A DNA stretch of 64,000 bases from JAVJSD01 sp040219575. GTDB taxonomy: Bacteria > Planctomycetota > Planctomycetia > Pirellulales > Pirellulaceae. This document shows positions 18,531 to 28,786 of this stretch, one piece after another. Where the stretch lies: NCBI GenBank assembly GCA_040219575.1, contig JAVJSD010000074.1, positions 96,437-160,436 on the forward strand, in the 5' to 3' direction. Numbering within the stretch: the stretch's first letter is position 1; each line of letters begins with the position of its first letter. Both the position numbers and the translations under genes were made by a program. The notes below the pieces were generated by a model. That model had not been told where the DNA came from, did no database searches, and saw only the letters and a program-made list of their open reading frames with translations.

Positions 18531-18571
18531 AAAAAAGCGGAGGGCGCCGCATTCGGCAGCGCTCCTCCGCT
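18531..18571 (-). terminator. Intrinsic terminator of rpsA
   Basis: On the minus strand AGCGGAGG and CCTCCGCT form a stem (further CGC/GCG pairs inside), followed at once by a run of six T. It lies 31 bp past the rpsA stop, the right place for a Rho-independent terminator. Confidence 0.85.
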
Positions 18572-18601
18572 TCGGGTTCGTCGATAACGATAGCGCGGCG
18601 A

Positions 18602-20539
<1,938 letters not shown>

Positions 20540-21018
20540 GAATTTCTCTACTTGAGCTCCGTGTTGGACGTTCCCAGGACGCGCGCCCGCAGACGCATGC
20601 GACGATTCGCGATTGCCGCCGAAACCTGCCGCCGAAAAACGCGGCTGGCGGCCGGACAGGGGGGAAGAAGCAGGGCGAACGCCGCCGCAGGAGAGAATTG
20701 GGAACGACCGTGGCGACCACAAGTTCGCCACCGGCCGTCGGTTCCTCGTTCACAGACAGGATCGGGGAACACAGGCCGACTGGGTGAGGGGTTTGCGCCT
20801 TGCCGGACGATCGACGTCGAAAGTCTTCTGCGGCTGTAGGCCAAACGGGTAATATACCGCTTGACCGCGGCCAAGGCAACCGCGGCTAGGGACGCTCTCA
20901 ATTCAAGGGCGCATTCGCACAATTGCACGGGATTTATGTGTGGGGAAAATGTCAATCGTGGATTTCGGCGAGGTCGGATATGCTTGGCGCGTGATTTTCA
21001 CGTTCGGCACACGTCTTA
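20540..21018. other. rpsA leader and gap before the transposase remnant
   Basis: No gene is supported. The stretch holds the rpsA leader and candidate promoter. A short ORF starting at 20950 (MSIVDFGEVGYAWRV) may be a frameshifted upstream piece of the transposase remnant; this is a guess. Confidence 0.5.
20851..20879 (-). promoter_or_regulatory. Candidate promoter of rpsA, implying a long leader
   Basis: On the minus strand TTGCCT (20879-20874) and TATATT (20856-20851) are 17 bases apart. Transcription from here would give a 5' leader of about 300 nt before the rpsA ATG. In E. coli rpsA the leader is a target of autoregulation; whether that holds here is not known. Confidence 0.45.
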
Positions 21019-21195
21019 AGTTCAAGAATCGGACAGGCCGTCACGCGGCGGATCACTGAAGATCTCGCCATCCAACAGGCCCAATTGCTTGACTCCCCGC
21101 AGCCATGTCCGACCTGCCAAAGGCCCTGCGATGTCTCGCTACGAGATCGGAAGTTGACCACGGGAGATGGCCCCCTCGAATTACGAGAGGCCGTT
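21019..21195 (+). pseudogene. Transposase-like zinc-ribbon fragment
   Basis: The plus frame reads SSRIGQAVTRRITEDLAIQQ, AQLLDSP and then PCPTCQRPCDVSLRDRKL, TTGDGPLELREAVCH. This resembles the N-terminal zinc-ribbon part of a transposase (Cys-x2-Cys, then a GPL-RE-VCxC region), possibly ISKra4-like. It breaks off exactly where a long inverted repeat (21199-21254) begins, and an in-frame stop lies 25 bp upstream at 20992. No catalytic part remains. Confidence 0.5.
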
Positions 21196-21198
21196 TGC

Positions 21199-21254
21199 CA
21201 CGCAGCGCAAGCGAGTGAGTCACGGTTCAAGTCCTCACTTGCCTGCGCGGCGTG
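21199..21254. repeat. Long imperfect inverted repeat abutting the transposase remnant
   Basis: Left arm 21199-21219 (core GCGCAAGCGAGTGAG) and right arm 21234-21254 (core CTCACTTGCCTGCGC) pair over 21 bases with about three mismatches around a 14-base loop. The motif CACGCAGCGCAAGC recurs at 27249-27262, so it is a dispersed sequence. Confidence 0.7.
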
Positions 21255-21340
21255 CTTCGATGCTCGTCCCAACGACACGCGATGAAGACACTTCCGTCGA
21301 CGTGATCGCGCGGCGCGACGAGCCTGAGGTTAGACTACTC

Positions 21341-21423
21341 GTAGCCGAACTCGTGAGAACTCGTGAGAGTTCGGGAATTCGGTACAACGACAGAACTTCC
21401 AGAAGTCTCACGTCTTCTGCTAC
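21341..21423 (+). repeat. Head-to-head composite of GTAG hairpins B and A' with 10-bp internal duplication
   Basis: GTAG at 21341, then 5' arm plus loop duplicated (AACTCGTGAG twice) and the 3' arm GAGTTCGG. The linker contains GGTACAACGACAGAAC. The inverted second hairpin ends in CTAC at 21423, with one mismatch near its loop. The linker matches that of 5066-5141. Confidence 0.85.
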
Positions 21424-21535
21424 CCGAATCTTGGCGACCGCGCGGCACGAGCGGCGTGATCGAGACGTAACCAACGGTTGGCAATCCCCGCTGAAACGGC
21501 CCCTCCGGTCGTTCAAACCTCTCCGGAACAACAAC

Positions 21536-22552
21536 ATGCTGGTGGTCATGCAGAGTCACGCCACGCCCCAACAGGTGGAGGCGGTGACCGACAGAATTCG
21601 CGAGATGGGGCTCGATCCGCATCCCATGCCGGGCCCCACGCGGACGGCGATCGGCATTACGGGCAACACCAGCGTGGTCGACCCCAGCCGCCTGGAAGGC
21701 TTGCCCGGCGTGCTGGAACTGCTGCGGGTCACCAAGCCCTTCAAGCTCGCCAGCCGCGAGATGCACGAGGCCGACACGATCGTCGAACTGCCGCAGACGC
21801 GTTTCGGCCCGGGCGGCTTCACGATCATCGCCGGGCCCTGCTCGGTCGAAAACGAGGAGATGATCTTTCAGACGGCGGAGTTTCTCTGGCAGCGGGGCGT
21901 CAAGCTGATGCGGGCCGGGGCGTTCAAGCCCCGCACCAGTCCGTACAGCTTTCAAGGCATGGAGCATGCCGGGCTGGCGCTGCTCAGGAAGGTCCGCGAC
22001 GCGGTCGGCATCGGCATCGTCACCGAAGTGATGGACGCCGATCAGGCCGAGGCGGTGGAGGACGCCGCCGACATGCTGCAGATCGGCGCGCGGAACATGC
22101 AGAATTTTTCGCTGCTGAAACGGGTGGGCCGGTGCCGCAAGCCGGTGCTGCTTAAACGCGGCATTTCCGCCACGCTCGACGAATGGCTGATGGCGGCGGA
22201 GTACCTGTTGGCGGGCGGCAACAAGCAGGTGGTGCTTTGCGAGCGCGGCGTGCGGACCTTCGCCGACCACACGCGCAACACGCTCGACCTGTCGGTCATC
22301 CCGCCCGCCAAACAGTTCTGCCACCTGCCGGTGATCGCCGATCCCAGCCACGGCACGGGACACCGCCAGTACGTGCCTCCCATGGCGCTGGCCGCCTTGG
22401 CCGCCGGGGCCGACGGGCTGATGGTGGAGGTGCATCCCGATCCCGACCGGGCCGCCTCCGACGGCGCCCAGTCGCTCTCGTTCGATCAGTTCGACGCTCT
22501 GCTGGAGTCGCTGCAGAAACTCGCCGGCGCCCTCGGGATCGAGATTCGATAA
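21536..22552 (+). CDS. aroF: 3-deoxy-7-phosphoheptulonate synthase, type I-beta
   Basis: 338 aa from the ATG at 21536. The open frame extends 123 codons upstream through repeats, so this start is where homology begins. It condenses phosphoenolpyruvate and erythrose-4-phosphate in the first step of the shikimate pathway. An N-terminal ferredoxin-like regulatory domain (about 1-70, MLVVMQSHAT) precedes the TIM barrel with FTIIAGPCSVENEEM, MRAGAFKPRTSPYSFQG, RNMQNF, KPVLLKRG and PVIADPSHGTGHR, including metal-binding Cys, His and Glu. The layout matches KDO8P-synthase-like DAHP synthases such as that of Thermotoga. Usually feedback-regulated through the N-terminal domain. Confidence 0.95.
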   Translation: MLVVMQSHATPQQVEAVTDRIREMGLDPHPMPGPTRTAIGITGNTSVVDPSRLEGLPGVLELLRVTKPFKLASREMHEADTIVELPQTRFGPGGFTIIAGPCSVENEEMIFQTAEFLWQRGVKLMRAGAFKPRTSPYSFQGMEHAGLALLRKVRDAVGIGIVTEVMDADQAEAVEDAADMLQIGARNMQNFSLLKRVGRCRKPVLLKRGISATLDEWLMAAEYLLAGGNKQVVLCERGVRTFADHTRNTLDLSVIPPAKQFCHLPVIADPSHGTGHRQYVPPMALAALAAGADGLMVEVHPDPDRAASDGAQSLSFDQFDALLESLQKLAGALGIEIR

Positions 22553-22599
22553 ACACGTGCATGGCCGATGCCGCCAGCATCCGTTAGAACGTTCGGGCG

Positions 22600-22633
22600 G
22601 CATGCTCACCCCGCTCCGCGGTGAGAGCATGGC
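22600..22633. repeat. Imperfect hairpin between aroF and the CYTH gene
   Basis: GCATGCTCACC pairs with GGTGAGAGCATGGC across a CCGCTCCGC loop, with a two-base bulge. No GTAG adjoins it. It may belong to a further dispersed family. Confidence 0.5.
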
Positions 22634-22663
22634 ACCCACGTGTAGCGGCGTCAGGTTTGTTCC

Positions 22664-22730
22664 GTAGCCGTTGCTGCCAGCATCGGTACGATCTCAATCA
22701 CGCACCACCGACGCTGGCAGCGTCGGCTAC
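22664..22730. repeat. Inverted pair of GTAG hairpins, family F
   Basis: 22664-22686: GTAG, then CCGTTGCT, loop GCC, AGCATCGG (one mismatch). 22708-22730 is an inverted copy with a perfect stem, CCGACGCT / AGCGTCGG, ending in CTAC. A 21-base linker separates them. The pair ends 11 bp before the ATG of the CYTH gene. Confidence 0.85.
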
Positions 22731-22741
22731 GGGGGGTTGCG

Positions 22742-23290
22742 ATGCAGTTCGAAGTAGAGCAGAAGTTCGCCGTTGCGAATCACGCGGAGATCGAACAACG
22801 GCTGACGGCGATGGGCGCCGACATCTTGCCGCCGATCGAGCAGGTCGACGCCTACTACGCGCATCCCTCGCGCGACTTCGCCGAGACCGACGAGGCGCTC
22901 CGCGTCCGCCGCACGAGAGAAGCCGTCCGCATCACGTACAAGGGTCCGCGGATCGACAGCACCACCAAGACCCGCCGCGAGATCGAGATCCCGCTGGCGG
23001 ATGGCCCGGCGGCGTCGCAGATCGGCGAGCTATTCCAGTGCCTGGGCTTCCGTCTGGTGGCCGAGGTGCACAAGCGGCGCCGTGCGGCGCATCTTGTATG
23101 GCAGGGACAGGAGGTGGAAGTCGTGCTCGACGAGGTCCGCGACGTGGGGCCGTATGTGGAACTCGAGATTGCGGCCGAGGAAGCGGGCCTCGACGCGGCG
23201 CGCGAGGCCCTCGCCTCGCTGGCCGCCGCGCTGCATCTTTCCTCGAACGAGCGGCGCAGCTACTTGGAGTTGTTGCTCGAACGTCGGTAG
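22742..23290 (+). CDS. cyaB: Class IV adenylate cyclase / CYTH domain protein
   Basis: 182 aa. The N-terminal FEVEQKF contains the ExExK signature of the CYTH superfamily. Alternating Arg/Lys and Glu residues (RVRRT, ITYKGP, REIEIPL, VEVVLDEV, YVELEIA) line the triphosphate tunnel. CyaB proteins make cAMP from ATP, but many CYTH proteins are triphosphatases or thiamine-triphosphatase-like, so the activity is uncertain. The start follows a pair of hairpin repeats by 11 bp, leaving little room for a ribosome site; none is obvious. Confidence 0.82.
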   Translation: MQFEVEQKFAVANHAEIEQRLTAMGADILPPIEQVDAYYAHPSRDFAETDEALRVRRTREAVRITYKGPRIDSTTKTRREIEIPLADGPAASQIGELFQCLGFRLVAEVHKRRRAAHLVWQGQEVEVVLDEVRDVGPYVELEIAAEEAGLDAAREALASLAAALHLSSNERRSYLELLLERR

Positions 23291-23481
23291 GGGCAGGCCG
23301 AAACTAGCGTGCGCCGTTGCTGCGCTGCCGCCGCCGCGCCCTGCGTTTCTTCCGGCTACTTGCCACGCGTGGCGAGCCGACGGGTTTGGCCTATAATGGG
23401 CGCAGCCAGGTCGGTCGGCGCGATCGTCCCAGCCGTTCGCTTACTGGCCCCCACCGCCCACCTTCAGCCCCCTGGAATCTG

Positions 23482-24603
23482 ATGCGCATACTCCCCCTCA
23501 CACGATCGTTCTGCCTGTCGTCGACCGCCCTGTTGCTCGCCGCCCTCGCGGCGTCGCCGGCGCTGGCGCAGCCCCCATCGACGACCAACAGCGAAGCAAC
23601 CGCGCCGGCGCCGGAAGTTTCCCCGCTCGAATCGAAGTTCCTGTCGAACGTCCGCCAGGTGACCGACGGTTTCGAGAAGGCGGGCGAAGGCTACTTCTCG
23701 CCCGACGGCAAGTCGATCATCTACCAGGCGGTGCGGCGCGAGTATCCCTTCTATCAGATCTACACCCAGCCGCTCGAAGGCGAGTTCATTCGCCCCCAAT
23801 TGATCTCCCCGGGACGCGGACGCACCACCTGCAGCTACTTCTCCAACGACGGCAAGCGGTTGCTGTTCGCCTCCAGCCACCTCGACCCGAACCTCTACGA
23901 GACCGAAGCGGCCGCGCGCAAACAGGAAGAGGAAGACCGCAAGTCGGGCGTCCGGCGGCGCTACTCCTGGCCCTTCGACGAACACATGGACATCTTCGAG
24001 ACCGACCTGAACGGCAAGGTCCTCAAGCAATTGACCGACGCCCCGGGCTACGACGCGGAGGGCGCCTGGTCGAACGACGGCAAGTCGATCGCCTTCTGCA
24101 GCACGCGCGACGGCGATCCCGACATCTACGTGATGGACGCCGACGGCGGCAACCTGCGCCAACTCACGGACTCGCCCGGCTACGACGGCGGACCGTTCAT
24201 CTCGCCCGACGGCAAGTGGGTGGTCTTTCGCAGCGATCGCAAGGAAGAACACTACCTGCAGATCTACGTGATCGGCATCGACGGCAAGCACGAAACCCCG
24301 CTGACCGACAGCACGGGCGTCAACTGGGGACCCTATTGGCATCCCACCAAGCCCTATCTGATCTGGTCGGGCGCCGATCACTCGAATCCCAAGGCCCGGC
24401 CGAACTACGACCTGTGGCTGGCGAAGTACCACGAGAAGGACGGCCAGTTTTCGATCGACGAACCGGTCCGCGTGACCGACTCGATGGCGGCCGACGTGCT
24501 GCCGGTCTTCTCGCCGGACGGAACCAAGTTGATGTGGACCAGCACGCGCACGCCGGACCACTCCAGCCAACTCTTCCTCGGCGACTTCCACCTGCCCAAG
24601 TAA
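23482..24603 (+). CDS. Secreted TolB-like beta-propeller protein
   Basis: 373 aa from the ATG at 23482, with a signal peptide ending near residue 33 (SPALAQ). It has repeated PD40/WD40-like blades of the form YFSPDGKSIIYQ, YFSNDGKRLLFAS, AWSNDGKSIAFCS, FISPDGKWVVFRS and VFSPDGTKLMWTS, as in TolB. Linkers such as DIFETDLNGKVLKQLTD fit propeller strands. It has no peptidase domain. Function is probably binding of proteins or glycans in the periplasm. It is convergent with an M50-like gene, with an inverted repeat pair between them. Confidence 0.85.
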   Translation: MRILPLTRSFCLSSTALLLAALAASPALAQPPSTTNSEATAPAPEVSPLESKFLSNVRQVTDGFEKAGEGYFSPDGKSIIYQAVRREYPFYQIYTQPLEGEFIRPQLISPGRGRTTCSYFSNDGKRLLFASSHLDPNLYETEAAARKQEEEDRKSGVRRRYSWPFDEHMDIFETDLNGKVLKQLTDAPGYDAEGAWSNDGKSIAFCSTRDGDPDIYVMDADGGNLRQLTDSPGYDGGPFISPDGKWVVFRSDRKEEHYLQIYVIGIDGKHETPLTDSTGVNWGPYWHPTKPYLIWSGADHSNPKARPNYDLWLAKYHEKDGQFSIDEPVRVTDSMAADVLPVFSPDGTKLMWTSTRTPDHSSQLFLGDFHLPK

Positions 24604-24613
24604 TGTTGACGGA

Positions 24614-24705
24614 GTAGCATGGCCGCCCTCGGCCGTGAAAGCGTCATCACCTGGCGTCCCGACGAGGTTCCCCGACGCCGTCACGGGCCAGGGGGCCCAT
24701 GCTAC
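24614..24705. repeat. Inverted pair of GTAG hairpins, family D
   Basis: 24614-24638: GTAG, then CATGGCCG, loop CCCT, CGGCCGTG. 24681-24705 inverted: GTAG, then CATGGGCC, loop CCCT, GGCCCGTG. The stem bases differ but stay paired, and both keep one T-G wobble at the same place. The second copy overlaps the stop codon of the 24702-25268 gene. Confidence 0.9.
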
Positions 24706-25268
24706 TTGCTCAGCAGCAGCATCGTGGCGACGGTTGCGATCAATAGCGATGCGGAGACGTACGCCGCTCGCTGGTCCACGCGACCCCGCGCTTCCCCCAG
24801 ACCGAAGCGGCGGCCGAGACCGTTCCAGAGCAGCATGCCGGCCGGCGCGGTGAGCAGGCCGAACAGCCACAGCACCCACATCGGCGTTCCCATTCGCAGC
24901 ATGTCGCCCGCGTCGCCGATGCGTCCCAGCGAACCGGCGCCGATGTACGCGCCGTTGGCGATCAGGCATGTGCCGGCGAAGAACCGCGTCAGGTAGGCGC
25001 CGGGAAGTCGGGCGGCGTAAAACACGCCCCACACCAGCAGCGGCAGCGTCACGCCGACCAGCGGTCCCGACCAGACGACGATCATCGGCTGTGGATTGGG
25101 CGCCACGAACGTCTGCGAGAAACTCAAAGGGTGCAAGATCACCCGCTCGACGCCGCCGCCGGTGCCCCAGGCGGCCAGCACGTGCCCCAGTTCATGCACC
25201 GCCATCATCCCCAGCCAGCAGAGCGGCAGAAACGACCCGATGAGCAGGAACTGGTGCAGACGATTCAT
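24702..25268 (-). CDS. M50-like membrane zinc metallopeptidase, short
   Basis: 188 aa. AVHELGHVLAA at residues 24-34 is a HExxH motif within a membrane helix, and further hydrophobic helices follow at about 65-85, 95-110, 130-150 and 170-187. GDAGDMLRMGTP near residue 120 may supply a third ligand Asp. It is shorter than a typical site-2 protease and lacks the NxxPxxxxDG motif, so its activity is uncertain. Its TAG stop overlaps a GTAG repeat. It lies 33 bp downstream of a small membrane protein gene on the same strand. Confidence 0.72.
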   Translation of the reverse strand: MNRLHQFLLIGSFLPLCWLGMMAVHELGHVLAAWGTGGGVERVILHPLSFSQTFVAPNPQPMIVVWSGPLVGVTLPLLVWGVFYAARLPGAYLTRFFAGTCLIANGAYIGAGSLGRIGDAGDMLRMGTPMWVLWLFGLLTAPAGMLLWNGLGRRFGLGEARGRVDQRAAYVSASLLIATVATMLLLSK

Positions 25269-25301
25269 CGGCGTAGCGGTTGTCCGAAGCGAGAGGCGCC
25301 C

Positions 25302-25628
25302 TTAATTGCCGAAGCGTCCGTCATTGAACACGATCAGGTAGAGCAACGCCAAGGTTCCGATGGCGATGCTCAGCAAGGGCGCGAGCGCCGCCAGCACCGC
25401 CGGAAGCTGTTTCCCGCGCAAGTGGAGGATCCAGCCAAGCGCCACGGCGACAAGGCAAACGAGGGGAAACGTGAATGTGCTCCAGAACAGCGTGAGGGTG
25501 GCGGGGTTCTCCGACGGGCCGGGGGCATCGAACATCATGGCTGAGAACATCGCGGGCACGACGCCGGCGAAACCCGCCAAAACCCACAGGCACGTCGCGA
25601 CGATCAGGAAAATTCGAGTCTTGTTCAT
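25302..25628 (-). CDS. Small membrane protein of unknown function
   Basis: 108 aa from the ATG at 25628 (MNKTRIFLIVATCLW). Three membrane helices at about 5-27, 42-65 and 75-100, separated by short loops. No motif is recognised. Probably co-transcribed with the M50-like gene that starts 33 bp downstream. Confidence 0.65.
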   Translation of the reverse strand: MNKTRIFLIVATCLWVLAGFAGVVPAMFSAMMFDAPGPSENPATLTLFWSTFTFPLVCLVAVALGWILHLRGKQLPAVLAALAPLLSIAIGTLALLYLIVFNDGRFGN

Positions 25629-25697
25629 GCCCAACTCCCCCTGCTTCGTTGATGTTTGTCGACCAGAAGATGGCCGGCGCAACCCTCCACCTTTCAT

Positions 25698-27128
25698 CTA
25701 TCCGCCGTAAACGGCTTCGATGGGAGAACCGACGGTGGCTTCGAACGGACGCCCCAGAGCGTCGTGATAGTGTCCGTGGGGGTCGACGCCCAGCGCCGAG
25801 AACATCGTGGCGGCGACGTCCCAGGGACCATAGCGTTCGCCGACCGGTTCACCGCCGAGACGGTCCGAGGCGCCGACCACGCCGCCGCGCGTCACCCCGG
25901 CGCCCGCCATCACGATCGAGTACACATCGGCCCAGTGTTTTCGCCCGGGCGTGGCGCCGGCGAAGCGCGGTTCGAGCGCCACCTTCGGCGCCCGGCCGAA
26001 TTCCCCCATGCAGACGACCAGCGTCTCGTCGAGCAGTCCGCGTTGGTCGAGGTCTTCGATCAACGTGGCGAAGCTCTCGTCGAACCGCGGCAGCAGATGG
26101 ACCTTGAGGGCTTCGAAGATGTCGTTGTGCGTGTCCCAGCCGTAGACGTCGGTGTCGGTGGGATCGTCGTCCTGCCCGCGGTTGCTGTGATTCCAGATCA
26201 CGTTGACCAGCGGCACGCCCGCCTCGACCAATCGCCGCGCCATCAGGCAGGCCTGCCCGCTGCGATGGCGTCCGTAACGGTCGCGCAGCGCCGGCGGTTC
26301 GTCGCCCAGGTCGAAGGCCCGCCGGAAACGGGGCGAGGCGAGCAACTCGTAGGCCCGGGCGTACAGCCGATTCATGTCGAGCGCGTCTTGATTCTGCTCA
26401 AACTTCCGCGACAGCCCTTCGAGGTTCTGTCGCAGCGAGCGGCGCTCGTCGAGCCGCGGCAACGTGAGCTCCTGCTGCGCCGTGAGGCCGGGGATGGCGA
26501 TCTGTTCTCGCGATACGTCGCCCAGCAGCATCGGCTCGAATTCGCGTCCCAGGAAGCCGCCGTTCTGTCCCGGCGCCAGGGTCCGCGGCACCAGCGCCGG
26601 ACCGTTCACATGCACCGCTTCATACAGAAACCGCCCGGTCGGCCGCATCTGCTTGAGCACGGCCCCGTAGGTTGGGTAGTCGTTGGAAGCGGGGAGCGGA
26701 TTCGACGAACGCCGCGGATGGTAGCGTCCGGTCAAGGCGAGATACGCCGCCGAACCGTGGTCCAGGTCCTCGTGCGACAGGTTGCGGACGATCGTCAGCC
26801 GGTCGGCGACGCGGGCCGCCCGCGGCAGGTGTTCGCAGAACGCCACACCGGGCTGGGCCGTGCTGATCGCACGAAAATCGCCGCGCACGTCGGCCGGGGC
26901 GCCCGGCTTGGGATCCCACGTATCGATCTGGCTCTGCCCGCCGCTGGCGAAGATCAGAATCACCGACTTGGCGCGGCCGAAGCCGCGCGGTCGGGCGCTG
27001 CCGTCGGGCAACGCCATCGCGGGAGCCGCAAACCCCGCGGCCGACAGCGCCCCGAGCGTTCCCACCCGCAGCCACTCGCGGCGCGAGATGCTTCCACGTC
27101 GCCTGTCGTCGTAGGTGAATCGGATCAC
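25698..27128 (-). CDS. DUF1501 domain-containing secreted protein
   Basis: 476 aa from a GTG at 27128. SRREWLRVG at about 15-23 with a following Ala/Gly-rich hydrophobic stretch is a Tat-like signal. Family landmarks: VILIFASGGQSQIDTWDPKP, GWDTHNDI, CMGEFGRAPK and GRKHWADVYS. It is divergent from the sulfatase pair that begins at 27366, a common neighbourhood for DUF1501 in planctomycetes. Its function is unknown; the fold is sulfatase-like. Confidence 0.9.
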   Translation of the reverse strand: MIRFTYDDRRRGSISRREWLRVGTLGALSAAGFAAPAMALPDGSARPRGFGRAKSVILIFASGGQSQIDTWDPKPGAPADVRGDFRAISTAQPGVAFCEHLPRAARVADRLTIVRNLSHEDLDHGSAAYLALTGRYHPRRSSNPLPASNDYPTYGAVLKQMRPTGRFLYEAVHVNGPALVPRTLAPGQNGGFLGREFEPMLLGDVSREQIAIPGLTAQQELTLPRLDERRSLRQNLEGLSRKFEQNQDALDMNRLYARAYELLASPRFRRAFDLGDEPPALRDRYGRHRSGQACLMARRLVEAGVPLVNVIWNHSNRGQDDDPTDTDVYGWDTHNDIFEALKVHLLPRFDESFATLIEDLDQRGLLDETLVVCMGEFGRAPKVALEPRFAGATPGRKHWADVYSIVMAGAGVTRGGVVGASDRLGGEPVGERYGPWDVAATMFSALGVDPHGHYHDALGRPFEATVGSPIEAVYGG

Positions 27129-27365
27129 ACGCTTAACCGCACGCTTGGAGGACAGCGGCCCAAAACAGGGAATTGGGCGACGCCGCGGGACATTCGTAGT
27201 ATTCTAAGCACTCGTCGCCGATCGCCTCAAGTTGATCGAGCCTCCAAGCACGCAGCGCAAGCACGTGTGCTTTCAACGAACTTCGAACGGCAAATCACTC
27301 GCTCCCGCGTCGCGCTCGTATCGGCGACACACAATCAGGACGCTCCCCCTATCCCTCCGAGGCAA

Positions 27366-28775
27366 ATGGCCATGCAACGATTCTTGCCGATTGTGGGGCG
27401 CAGCGCCCTGTTGCTCGCCTGGGGGCTGCTGGCGACATCGACCGCCGCCGCTCTTCAAGCCGCCGAGCGTCCGCCGAACATCGTGTTCGTCCTGATCGAC
27501 GACCTGGGCTGGATGGACCTCGCCTGCCAGGGGAACAAGCTGGTCGAAACGCCGCATCTCGATCGGCTGGCGACGCAGGGTATGCGGTTCACCAGCGCTT
27601 ACGCCGCGGCGCCCGTCTGTTCGCCCACCCGCGCCGCGATTCTGACGGGGCAGTCGCCCGCCCGCCTGCACATCACCAATCACACGCCTGACCGCGCGAG
27701 CTTTACGCCGCCCGACGCGAAGCTGCTGCCGGCCGAGATGCTCAACCATTTGCCGGCCGAACACACCACCATCGCCGAGCGGCTGAAGGCAGCCGGTTAC
27801 GCCACGGCGTTTCTCGGCAAGTGGCATCTCTCCGGCGAAGGGCGCGGCCGGCCGGAGTTCGAGCCGACCAATCAGGGCTTCGATCTGAACATCGGCGGCT
27901 GCGGTTACGGCGGACCGCCGACGTTCTTCGATCCGTATCGCATTCCCAATCTGCAGGACCGCCGCGCCGGCGAGTACCTGCCCGATCGATTGGCGGACGA
28001 GGCGATCGAGTTCCTGCGCGCCAAGCAGGACCAGCCGTTCATGCTGTTTCTGTGGAACTACACGGTGCACTGGCCGATGGAGGCGCCGGCGCCGCTGCTG
28101 GCGAAGTACGCCGACCGCAAGGGCCCCGGCCTGAACGACACGCGGTACGGCGCGATGATCGAGGGCATGGACCGCGCCCTCGGCCGCGTGCTGGCGGAGC
28201 TCGATCGTTTGAAGCTGACGGACGACACACTGCTGGTGTTCACGTCCGACAACGGCGGCTTCGGCGGCGTGGCCGACAACCGTCCGCTCCGCGCCGCCAA
28301 GGGCTACCTGTACGAAGGCGGCATCCGCGTGCCGCTGATCGTCCGCTGGCCCGGCGTCGTGGCGGCCGGCGCCACCTGCGATGCGCCGGTGATCAGCACC
28401 GACTTCTATCCCACGCTGGCCGAGGCGGCGGGTCTGGCGGACGACGAAGAGACGCCGCTCGACGGCGAGTCGCTGACGCCGCTGTTGCGCGGAAGCGGCG
28501 GCTTGCAGCGCGAAGCGATCTACTTCCACTATCCCAACTACGCCTGGCACCGCTCGAACCGGCTGGGAAGCGCGGTCCGCGCCGGCCGACACAAATTGAT
28601 TGAATGGTTCGACGATGGATCGCTGGAACTGTACGACCTGGAAAACGATTTGAGCGAACGAAACAACCTCGCCGCCAAGCAGCCCGACCTGGCGGCCAAG
28701 CTGCAAACAATGCTCGCCGCCTGGCGCGAAGAAACCGGCGCCGCCTTGCCGCGACCGCGCACCCCTCAAGACTGA
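27366..28775 (+). CDS. Secreted sulfatase
   Basis: 469 aa from the ATG at 27366; an ATG two codons on is equally possible. The frame is open far upstream, but that part is antisense to the DUF1501 gene. A signal peptide covers about 1-36. RPPNIVFVLIDDLGWMD holds the metal-binding Asp pair, and C-S-P-T-R followed by AAILTGQSP is the formylglycine signature. FLGKWHL and FTSDNGGFGG are later landmarks. It belongs to the family 1 sulfatases (arylsulfatase A-like). The next sulfatase starts 11 bp downstream, so they are co-transcribed. Confidence 0.93.
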   Translation: MAMQRFLPIVGRSALLLAWGLLATSTAAALQAAERPPNIVFVLIDDLGWMDLACQGNKLVETPHLDRLATQGMRFTSAYAAAPVCSPTRAAILTGQSPARLHITNHTPDRASFTPPDAKLLPAEMLNHLPAEHTTIAERLKAAGYATAFLGKWHLSGEGRGRPEFEPTNQGFDLNIGGCGYGGPPTFFDPYRIPNLQDRRAGEYLPDRLADEAIEFLRAKQDQPFMLFLWNYTVHWPMEAPAPLLAKYADRKGPGLNDTRYGAMIEGMDRALGRVLAELDRLKLTDDTLLVFTSDNGGFGGVADNRPLRAAKGYLYEGGIRVPLIVRWPGVVAAGATCDAPVISTDFYPTLAEAAGLADDEETPLDGESLTPLLRGSGGLQREAIYFHYPNYAWHRSNRLGSAVRAGRHKLIEWFDDGSLELYDLENDLSERNNLAAKQPDLAAKLQTMLAAWREETGAALPRPRTPQD

Positions 28776-28786
28776 GGCCCCCTCCC

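Noticed and set aside
21221..21240. tRNA-like T-arm sequence GGTTCAAGTCC
   Set aside because: The flanking bases do not form the five-pair T stem and no acceptor, D or anticodon arm is present. It is the loop of the inverted repeat.
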